From the NCBI GenBank assembly GCA_021821425.1, contig JAKACL010000175.1, positions 1-6,209 on the forward strand: a stretch of DNA of 6,209 nucleotides, given 5' to 3'. This DNA comes from Pseudomonadota bacterium (GTDB lineage: Bacteria > Pseudomonadota > Gammaproteobacteria > Burkholderiales > Thiobacillaceae). This document shows, in pieces, positions 1-5,666 of this stretch (position 1 is the first letter of the stretch; every line of letters begins with the position of its first letter). The position numbers and the translations under genes are program-made. Below the pieces are notes generated by a model that saw nothing but the letters and a program-made list of their open reading frames with translations, ran no database searches and had not been told where the DNA came from.

Positions 1-2
1 GG

Positions 3-200
3 GCGGGGACGGGCGGTTCGGTACAGCTCAACGCGGCGAAATTTCTCAGCCCCGTCCGGCCGGGCGAGGCCCTCACCCTGCATGCCAGCACATCGCCGGC
101 CGGCGGCGTTCGCTTCGAGATCCGCTGTATTGATTTCCGGGGTGGCGAGCGCAGCGTGGCAAGCGGTAGCGTGGTTTTTTCACCGGCGGGTCCGGCATGA
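3..200 (+). CDS. Hotdog-fold 3-hydroxyacyl-ACP dehydratase, ApeI/FabZ-like (3' fragment)
   Basis: Only the last 65 codons are present; the 5' end lies outside the window. The frame is open from the left edge to a TGA at 198-200. The segment AAKFLSPVRPGEALTLH resembles the core strand region of FabA/FabZ hotdog dehydratases, where a K-F-x-x-P-(V/I)-x-P-G-(D/E) stretch precedes the last beta strands. It is followed by alternating strand-like segments (RFEIRCID, SGSVVF) as expected for the C-terminus of the fold. In aryl polyene clusters such a protein (ApeI in E. coli) dehydrates 3-hydroxyacyl-ACP intermediates during chain elongation in the cytoplasm. The catalytic His/Asp or Glu region is upstream and cannot be checked. 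The stop overlaps the next start (ATGA at 197-200), so the two genes are probably translationally coupled. The fold is fairly clear. The exact role is inferred from context; a hotdog thioesterase is the main alternative. Confidence 0.62.
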   Translation, partial: AGTGGSVQLNAAKFLSPVRPGEALTLHASTSPAGGVRFEIRCIDFRGGERSVASGSVVFSPAGPA

Positions 201-1132
201 CCGCCCCGGAGACGGCCCAGCCGCCTTCGCCGCAAGCGGAATGGGCTCAGCGTCCGGAGCGCAGCAACCAGGCGCTGCTGCGACTGATGACCTGGATGTC
301 CCTGCAGCTGGGTCGTGCGCCCGCCCGGTTTGTACTGGCCGGCACAAGCCTGTACTTCCTGCTGTTCGCGCCCGCCGCCAAAGCGGCCTCGCGCGCCTAC
401 CTGCGCCGGGCACTGGACCGGGCGCCGACGTTCGGCGACCTGTTCCGGCACTTCCACAGCTTTGCCACCACCATCCATGACCGGATTTTTCTGCTCAACG
501 CGCGCTTCGACCTGTTCCAGGTGGAGGTGCACGGCGAAGACGTGATCAAGGCGATGCTGGCCGCCGGGCAAGGCGCCTTCCTGATGGGGGGTCACATGGG
601 CAGCTTCGAGGTGGTGCGCGCGATCGGCCGCCGCCAGCCCGGCCTTCGGGTGGCAATGGTCATGTACGAAGAAAACGCGCGCAAGCTCAATGCCGCGCTG
701 GCCGCCATCAACCCGGCGGCGGTGCAGGACATCATCCCGCTGGGGCAGCTCGACTCGATGCTGCGGGTGCAGGCCTGCCTCGACGAGGGCATGGTGCTCG
801 GCGTGCTGGGCGACCGCACCCTCGGCAGCGATCCGACGCTGCGCCTTCCCTTCCTCGGTGCGGACGCCGGGTTCCCGCTCGGCCCCATGCGCCTGGCGGC
901 GATGCTGAAGCGTCCGGTGCTGTTCATGAGCGGGCTTTACCTCGGCGGCAATCGCTACGCCATCCACTTCGAGCGGCTGGCCGATTTCAGCAACGTCGAA
1001 CGGGCCGGCCGCGATGCCGCCGTCGAGGTTGCCGTGGCGGCCTATGCCGCCTGCCTGGAACGCCACTGCCGCGCTGCACCCTACAACTGGTTCAACTTCT
1101 TCGATTTCTGGCGCCCCAAGGATGCCGGCTAA
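197..1132 (+). CDS. LpxL/HtrB-family lysophospholipid acyltransferase
   Basis: This 311-residue protein has the length of the LpxL/HtrB acyltransferase family, which transfers acyl chains from ACP to lipid acceptors at the cytoplasmic face of the inner membrane. Residues 133-138 (HMGSFE) form the HX4E catalytic motif, preceded by the usual strand ending MGG. A second family block lies around D206-R207 (GDRTLGSD), followed by LPFLG and FPLGPMRLA, which matches the acceptor and phosphate-binding region. A hydrophobic stretch near residues 44-60 probably anchors it to the membrane. The first 25 residues are polar and Pro/Gln-rich. The ATG at 197 overlaps the preceding stop by 4 bases, which supports this start; the upstream GGCGGG is only a weak ribosome binding site. 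Related acyltransferases are standard members of aryl polyene and xanthomonadin clusters, where they are thought to load the polyenoyl chain onto a lipid acceptor. The family call is firm; the acceptor is unknown. Confidence 0.9.
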   Translation: MTAPETAQPPSPQAEWAQRPERSNQALLRLMTWMSLQLGRAPARFVLAGTSLYFLLFAPAAKAASRAYLRRALDRAPTFGDLFRHFHSFATTIHDRIFLLNARFDLFQVEVHGEDVIKAMLAAGQGAFLMGGHMGSFEVVRAIGRRQPGLRVAMVMYEENARKLNAALAAINPAAVQDIIPLGQLDSMLRVQACLDEGMVLGVLGDRTLGSDPTLRLPFLGADAGFPLGPMRLAAMLKRPVLFMSGLYLGGNRYAIHFERLADFSNVERAGRDAAVEVAVAAYAACLERHCRAAPYNWFNFFDFWRPKDAG

Positions 1133-1135
1133 ACC

Positions 1136-1729
1136 ATGACCCGATTCACGCGATTCCGCTTTCGACGGTGTGCCCTGATCTGGCTGGCGCTGCTGGCCAG
1201 TCCCCTCGTTCAGGCCGCACCGCTGAGCATCGCCCAGCTCATGGCCGGTCTGGCGAAGCACCCGCAAGGCGCGGCCACTTTCACCGAGAAAAAGGTCATC
1301 GCCATCCTCGACCGGCCGGTCGAGTCTTCCGGCGAACTGCTGTTCGTCGCGCCGGCCCGCCTGGAAAAGCGCACCCTGAAACCGAAGCCCGAGACCCTGG
1401 TGCTCGACGGCGACACCCTCACTGTGGAGCGCAGTCGCCGCAAACACGTGCTGCAGCTCAGGGACTACCCGGAGGTGGCCGGCATGATCGAGAGCATTCG
1501 CGCTACCCTGGCCGGCGACCGTCAGGCTCTGGAACGGATCTACCAGCTGGCCCTGGACGGCGAACATGAACGCTGGACCCTGGTGCTCACTCCGCTCGAC
1601 CCCAAGCTCGCCGCCGTCATCGCACGCATCCGGATGGAGGGGTCAAAGGACGTGGTGCGCAGCGTCGAGATTCTCCAGGCGGATGGCGACCGTTCCCTGA
1701 TGACCATCGAACAGCGGGCGACGCCTTGA
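1136..1729 (+). CDS. LolA-like outer-membrane lipoprotein carrier homologue (periplasmic)
   Basis: This 197-residue protein begins with an Arg-rich n-region and a hydrophobic core (LIWLALLASPL, about residues 14-24), then a signal peptidase I site after VQA (about residue 27). It should therefore be periplasmic. Cys12 lies in the n-region and is not a lipobox. The mature part fits the LolA/LolB fold: AATFTEKKVIAILDRPV, then SSGELLFVAPARLEKRT, then LVLDGDTLTVERS, a run of beta strands forming an open barrel with a hydrophobic pocket, and a total length close to LolA. True LolA carries lipoproteins to LolB. Paralogues beside MMPL exporters in aryl polyene clusters (ApeL-type) are instead thought to carry the lipidic pigment. 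The start is 3 bases after the previous stop; AAGGA at 1118-1122 is a rather distant ribosome binding site. Low sequence conservation is normal for this family, so the call also leans on the gene order. Confidence 0.83.
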   Translation: MTRFTRFRFRRCALIWLALLASPLVQAAPLSIAQLMAGLAKHPQGAATFTEKKVIAILDRPVESSGELLFVAPARLEKRTLKPKPETLVLDGDTLTVERSRRKHVLQLRDYPEVAGMIESIRATLAGDRQALERIYQLALDGEHERWTLVLTPLDPKLAAVIARIRMEGSKDVVRSVEILQADGDRSLMTIEQRATP

Positions 1730-4095
1730 TGATCCACCCGCGCCGTCGTGGCATCGTCGCCATCGTGCTGTGGCTGATTTTTTTGCTGGCCGGTGCCGCC
1801 ATCATCAGCCGCACCCACTTCACCACCGACCTGTCGGCATTTTTGCCGCGCAGCCCTACGCCCGAGCAGCAGCTGCTGTTGGATCAACTCCGCGACGGCC
1901 TCGCCTCGCGCCTGATTCTGGTGGGCATCGAAGGGGCCGACGCGCCCACCCGCGCCCGCCTTTCCCGGCAAATCGCCCAACGCCTGCGCGCCGACCCTGC
2001 ATTTGTCAGCGTCAACAATGGCGAGCCCGTCAACAGCGAGCGCGACCGGGCTTTCCTGTTCGACAACCGTTACCTGTTGAGCCCCGGGGTGACGCCTGAA
2101 CGCTTTAGTGCAGACGGCCTGCATGCCGGCCTGAGCGACAGCATCGACCTCCTGGCCTCGCCTGCCGGATTGCTGGTCAAATCCCTGCTGCCGCGCGACC
2201 CGACCGGGGAAATGCTGCACTTGCTCGAGCAGCTTGACAGCGGCAGCCACCCGCAGCGGGTGGAGGGCGCCTGGGCATCCCGCGACGGCACGCGCGCCTT
2301 GATGCTGGTGCAAACGCGCGCCGCGGGCAGCGACATCGATGCCCAGCAACATGCCGTGGCCACGATTCGGCAGGCGTTCGAGCAGGCGGTGGACCAAGTC
2401 CCAGGCGCGAGCCCCGCCGCCCAACTGGCGATGACCGGCCCCGGCGTGTTTTCGGTGACCTCGCGCGACACCATCAAGCGCCAGGTCACCCGCCTCTCCC
2501 TCATCAGCTTTGCGCTCATCGTCACGCTGCTCCTGCTCGTTTACCGTTCCTTCAGCGCCCTGGCATTGGGCTTGTTGCCCGTGATCAGCGGTGTGCTGGC
2601 CGGCATTGCGGCGGTCAGCCTGGGCTTTGGCGCGGTGCATGGCATCACCCTGGGATTTGGCACCGCCCTGATCGGCGAAGCCGTGGATTATTCAATCTAC
2701 CTGTTTGTGCAATCGGAACAGGACCGTGCGGATCATCAGAGCTGGATCCAGCGCTTCTGGCCCACCATTCGCCTCGGGGTGCTGACGTCGATCGCCGGCT
2801 TTGCTTCGCTGCTGCTGTCCGGCTTTCCGGGCCTGGCGCAACTCGGTCTGTATGCCATTGCCGGGCTGATCGTAGCCGCAATGGTGACGCGCTTCGTTTT
2901 GCCTTCGCTCTTGCCTGCCCACTTCCGCATTCACGATTTATCGGCTGTCGGCTGCACCCTGTCCCGCGTGGTGCAGCGCGCGGCAGCGCTACGCTGGCCT
3001 GCGGCGATCGTGGTGCTGGCGGCTTGCGTCATTGTGGTCGTCAACCGCGCCAGTGTGTGGAACGACACCATCGCGTCGCTCAGTCCGGTGTCGCAAGCCG
3101 AGGTGGAACTCGATACCCGCTTGCGCGCCGACATGGGCGCGCCGGATGTGCGCTACCTGGTCGTCGTCTCCGGGGCGGATCAGGAATCCGTATTGCGCGC
3201 CGCCGAGCGCGTTTCCACGCTGCTGCAAACCCTGATCGAGCAAGGCGAACTCGCTGGCTTCGAAAGTCCCAGCCGCTACCTTCCCAGCACGGCAACGCAA
3301 CGCGCACGCCAGGAAAGCCTGCCCCCGCGCCCCCTGCTGGAAACACGCTTGGCGCAAGCCGTCCAGGGTTTGCCGGTGCGCGCCCCCCTGTTCACGCCGT
3401 TCCTCGACGACGCCGATGCGGCGCGCAGCCAGCCCTTGCTGCAGGCGGCCGACCTGCAGCAGACTTCGATGGCGATGGCGGTCGATGCCTTGCTGATCCA
3501 GCAACACGGACAATGGCGCGCCCTGATGCCGCTGACCGCGCCCGAGAAGGGCAGCATCGACGCCGAGCCTGTTCGCGCTGCATTGAGCGCAATCCCCGAT
3601 GCGCTGTTCGTGGACATGAAAGCCGAGTCGGATCGCCTGTATTCCGGCTACCTGCATGAAGCCATCGTGCTGTCGCTCGGCGGCCTGGTTGCCATCGTTG
3701 CGCTGCTGCTCGTCGTTTTTCGCTCGCCCATGCGCGTGCTGCGCATCATCGCGCCGCTGGCCGCGGCGGTCATCACCGTCACCGCGGGGTTGAGCCTGTT
3801 TGGGCAGCAGATGATCATTCTGCATCTGGTGGGTTTGCTGCTGGTGGCCGCAGTGGGCTCCAACTACGCCCTGTTTTTCGATCGGCCCGATCCGCACACG
3901 CCGATCCTGCCGCGCACGCTGGCCTCGATGCTGTTTGCCAGCCTCACCACCGTCGTCGGGTTTGGCCTGCTGGCGTTTTCCAATGTGTCTGTCCTGCAGG
4001 CGCTGGGCGTGACCGTCGCACCGGGCGTCATCCTGGCGTTGATGTATGCGGCGATTTTTGCCAGGCAAGACGATGCGGAATCCGGCCATGCGTGA
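1729..4095 (+). CDS. MMPL/RND-superfamily exporter, probable polyene-lipid transporter
   Basis: This 788-residue inner-membrane pump has the two-fold repeat of the MMPL/RND superfamily. TM1 is at about residues 8-27, followed by a large periplasmic loop starting near TDLSAFLP. A TM2-TM6 block covers about 256-395, TM7 about 423-438, a second periplasmic loop about 439-640, and TM8-TM12 about 645-780. The first repeat carries the proton-relay dyad D320-Y321 (GEAVDYSIYLF) in TM4. The equivalent place in the second repeat reads N712-Y713 (GSNYALFF), so one Asp is replaced by Asn. Such exporters (ApeM-type, xanthomonadin exporter) sit beside LolA-like proteins and are thought to extract the pigment lipid from the inner membrane. 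The start is the ATG at 1729, which shares one base with the preceding TGA (TGATG); a TTG one codon earlier is also open but less likely. There is only a poor ribosome binding site, so coupling to the LolA-like gene is likely. The family call is very firm and the substrate is inferred. Confidence 0.93.
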   Translation: MIHPRRRGIVAIVLWLIFLLAGAAIISRTHFTTDLSAFLPRSPTPEQQLLLDQLRDGLASRLILVGIEGADAPTRARLSRQIAQRLRADPAFVSVNNGEPVNSERDRAFLFDNRYLLSPGVTPERFSADGLHAGLSDSIDLLASPAGLLVKSLLPRDPTGEMLHLLEQLDSGSHPQRVEGAWASRDGTRALMLVQTRAAGSDIDAQQHAVATIRQAFEQAVDQVPGASPAAQLAMTGPGVFSVTSRDTIKRQVTRLSLISFALIVTLLLLVYRSFSALALGLLPVISGVLAGIAAVSLGFGAVHGITLGFGTALIGEAVDYSIYLFVQSEQDRADHQSWIQRFWPTIRLGVLTSIAGFASLLLSGFPGLAQLGLYAIAGLIVAAMVTRFVLPSLLPAHFRIHDLSAVGCTLSRVVQRAAALRWPAAIVVLAACVIVVVNRASVWNDTIASLSPVSQAEVELDTRLRADMGAPDVRYLVVVSGADQESVLRAAERVSTLLQTLIEQGELAGFESPSRYLPSTATQRARQESLPPRPLLETRLAQAVQGLPVRAPLFTPFLDDADAARSQPLLQAADLQQTSMAMAVDALLIQQHGQWRALMPLTAPEKGSIDAEPVRAALSAIPDALFVDMKAESDRLYSGYLHEAIVLSLGGLVAIVALLLVVFRSPMRVLRIIAPLAAAVITVTAGLSLFGQQMIILHLVGLLLVAAVGSNYALFFDRPDPHTPILPRTLASMLFASLTTVVGFGLLAFSNVSVLQALGVTVAPGVILALMYAAIFARQDDAESGHA

Positions 4096-4885
4096 TTGGC
4101 AACCCACCCTGTTGATCCGTGCATCCATCGCGCTTCATGGCCTGGCCTTGGTGGCCGCGATCGCCGAACCTGCGCACTTGCACTGGGCATTGGGTGCTGT
4201 GGTCATCAACCACCTGGGGCTGACCGCGGTCGGTCTGTGGCCGCGCAGCAACTGGCTGGGACCGAACTGGACGCGGCTGCCCGCCGCCGCTGCGGCCAGA
4301 CAGGAAATCGCCCTGACCATCGACGATGGCCCCGACCCCTTCGTCACCCCGCAGGTGCTGGATATGCTGGATCGCCATGCCGCACACGCCACCTTTTTCT
4401 GCGTCGGCGAAAAAGCTGAACATTATCCCGATGTATGCCGGGAGATCGTCCGCCGTGGCCATGCCGTGGAAAACCATAGCCAGCACCACCGCCACACTTT
4501 TTCCCTGCTGGGCCCGCGCGGTTGCCTGCGCGAACTGCAGGCCGCACAAAGCACCCTCGGCCGGATTACCGGCCAGCGCCCCATGTTTTTTCGCGCACCT
4601 GCCGGGTTGCGCAATCCTTTTCTCGACCCCGTGCTGGCGCGGCTTGACCTGACGCTCGCCAGCTGGTCGGCGCGGGGCTTCGACACCCGGATCGGTGACC
4701 CCGCGCGTGTAAGAAACGCCTTGTTGCGTGAGCTGCGGGCGGGCGCTATTTTGCTGTTGCACGATGGCAATGCGGCACGCTCCCCCCGGGGCATGCCGAT
4801 TATTCTCGAAGTGCTGCCGGCGGTGCTGGAGTCGGCGGCGGCGGCCGGGCTGCGTTGTGTCCGCTTGCGGGATGCCCTTTCATGA
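4088..4885 (+). CDS. Membrane-anchored polysaccharide deacetylase (NodB homology, CE4)
   Basis: This 265-residue protein has two hydrophobic segments at the N-terminus (about residues 7-23 and 27-45), then a NodB/CE4 metal-dependent deacetylase domain. Motif 1 is TIDDGP with D79 as likely catalytic base and D80 as metal ligand. Motif 2 is H130-S-Q-H-H134, giving the two metal-binding His. Motif 3 is R169-A-P-A-G173. Motif 5 is LLLHDG with H225-D226. Motif 4 is unusual: a WSARGFD segment (193-199) stands where many family members have a D/E-x-x-D/N-W pattern. The enzyme should remove N- or O-acetyl groups from a sugar, with its catalytic domain next to the membrane. It overlaps the exporter gene by 8 bases. 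The ATG at 4088 is preferred because GGAA at 4077-4080 is well spaced and the N-terminus then begins just before the hydrophobic segment; in-frame ATGs at 4073 and 4046 are alternatives. The substrate is unknown; a glycolipid head group carrying the pigment is an inference from context. Confidence 0.9.
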   Translation: MRDWQPTLLIRASIALHGLALVAAIAEPAHLHWALGAVVINHLGLTAVGLWPRSNWLGPNWTRLPAAAAARQEIALTIDDGPDPFVTPQVLDMLDRHAAHATFFCVGEKAEHYPDVCREIVRRGHAVENHSQHHRHTFSLLGPRGCLRELQAAQSTLGRITGQRPMFFRAPAGLRNPFLDPVLARLDLTLASWSARGFDTRIGDPARVRNALLRELRAGAILLLHDGNAARSPRGMPIILEVLPAVLESAAAAGLRCVRLRDALS

Positions 4886-4919
4886 CCGCCACACGATTGC
4901 GTCGGCGCGGGCGCCCGCT

Positions 4920-4925
4920 GGGGAG
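4920..4925 (+). promoter_or_regulatory. Ribosome binding site favouring the TTG start of the PAP2 gene
   Basis: GGGGAG lies 6 bases before a TTG at 4932-4934, the best Shine-Dalgarno match among the candidate starts of this gene. The upstream ATG at 4872 has only GCGGG directly before it. This decides for a TTG start, though it is not proof. Confidence 0.5.
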
Positions 4926-4931
4926 CACGCC

Positions 4932-5636
4932 TTGAACCACAGTCAGCCCACGCCCTGGTACCGGCAGATTGCAAGGGTCATCCTCCAGCATGCGGTTTTG
5001 AAAGGGATCGGCACGCCGCTTTTTATCGCCCTCTTTTTTGGTGCGTATTTCTATGTGCTCAAAGTCCCGGCTTATCCGGCCACGGTAATGTCCTTTACCT
5101 GGCTGGATCGGATGGTCCCTTTTCAGCCGTGGACGATGTCGCTGTATGTCTCATTGTGGGTGTATGTGTCCTTGCCCCCGGCATTGCTCGCGACGCGGCG
5201 CGAACTCTATCGTTACGGGACGGCGATGGCCGCAACCTGCATGGCGGGGCTGATCGCGTTTTACTTCTGGCCCACAGTGGTCCCCGCATTTGATATCGAC
5301 TGGGCCCGCTATCCTGAAGTGGCTTTTCTGAAAAACGTCGATGCCGCAGGCAATGCCTTTCCTTCGCTGCATGTCGCAACGGCCTTTTTTTCGGGACTCT
5401 GGCTGGATCACCTGCTGCGCAGGTTCGGTGCGCCGACGTGGAGTCGGCTATTCAACGCGATCTGGTGTACCGGCATCGTATATTCCACCCTTGCCACCCG
5501 CCAGCATGTGGCGGTGGATGTGTGGGGCGGCCTGATGCTGGGCGGCGTGGCGGCCTGGCTGTCATTGGGCAGCCGTGCCTGTGCTGCGCCGTCGCCCCCG
5601 GCCGCATGTGAAAGAACCGGCGGCGTCATTGATTAA
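4932..5636 (+). CDS. PAP2-superfamily membrane phosphatase/phosphotransferase (PAP2_3-like)
   Basis: With the TTG start this is a 234-residue integral membrane protein with about six hydrophobic segments (near 27-43, 68-86, 97-113, 147-160, 170-188 and 196-213). It carries two PAP2 signatures: P144-S-L-H147 in GNAFPSLHVA, and R190-Q-H192-V-A-V-D196 in the last conserved block, where H192 would be the nucleophile and D196 its partner. The classical first motif KxxxxxxRP is not obvious. That pattern, with a (T/S)RQH block, fits the subgroup that includes inositol-phosphorylceramide synthases (PAP2_3), which transfer phospho-head groups as well as hydrolysing lipid phosphates. The TTG start has a strong GGGGAG at 4920-4925 with 6-base spacing, and gives a compact N-terminus. 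An in-frame ATG at 4872 would add 20 polar residues and overlap the deacetylase by 14 bases but has only a weak ribosome binding site. The catalytic site probably faces the periplasm. The substrate is unknown; the pairing with the deacetylase suggests work on a lipid head group. Confidence 0.85.
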   Translation: MNHSQPTPWYRQIARVILQHAVLKGIGTPLFIALFFGAYFYVLKVPAYPATVMSFTWLDRMVPFQPWTMSLYVSLWVYVSLPPALLATRRELYRYGTAMAATCMAGLIAFYFWPTVVPAFDIDWARYPEVAFLKNVDAAGNAFPSLHVATAFFSGLWLDHLLRRFGAPTWSRLFNAIWCTGIVYSTLATRQHVAVDVWGGLMLGGVAAWLSLGSRACAAPSPPAACERTGGVID

Positions 5637-5651
5637 TCACGCACGACATTT

Positions 5652-5658
5652 GGATGGG
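5652..5658 (+). promoter_or_regulatory. Ribosome binding site for the TTG start of the ketosynthase gene
   Basis: GGATGGG is placed 8 bases before the TTG at 5667. No ATG or GTG in the ketosynthase frame lies between the upstream in-frame stop (5634-5636) and this TTG; the ATG at 5654 is in another frame and stops after two codons. A CTG at 5664 is the only other upstream option. Confidence 0.5.
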
Positions 5659-5666
5659 CTGACCTG

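Noticed and set aside
82..480. Open + strand frame (132 codons) overlapping the dehydratase end and the acyltransferase start
   Set aside because: The Ala/Arg/Pro-rich translation has no family features and conflicts with two well-supported genes in other frames.
1171..1173. Cys12 of the LolA-like protein as a lipoprotein acylation site
   Set aside because: It lies before the hydrophobic core in the Arg-rich n-region and lacks the L-x-x-C lipobox; cleavage after VQA is the better fit.
1778..1784. Runs of seven T at 1778-1784 and 5385-5391 as possible slippage or termination sites
   Set aside because: Both lie inside intact coding frames and encode hydrophobic residues of membrane segments. 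No hairpin stem precedes them that would make a terminator, and reading frames continue normally on both sides.
1540..2640. Long open frame on the - strand (366 codons) opposite the LolA-like and exporter genes
   Set aside because: Its translation is rich in Gln, Arg, Ala, His and Gly with no recognisable domain, typical of the antisense shadow of a high-GC gene. The + strand here has a clear membrane transporter.
2989..4128. Long open frame on the - strand (379 codons) opposite the second half of the exporter
   Set aside because: It has the same low-complexity Arg/Gln/Gly/His-rich shadow composition and no family signature, while the + strand encodes the second MMPL repeat with its membrane segments.
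4028..4762. Open frame on the - strand (244 codons) opposite the deacetylase
   Set aside because: The + strand encodes all main NodB motifs; the antisense translation shows no domain.
5637..5666. Gap between the PAP2 and ketosynthase genes as a promoter or terminator
   Set aside because: It is only 30 bases, with no inverted repeat plus T-run and no convincing -35/-10 pair; a ribosome binding site is all I can support.
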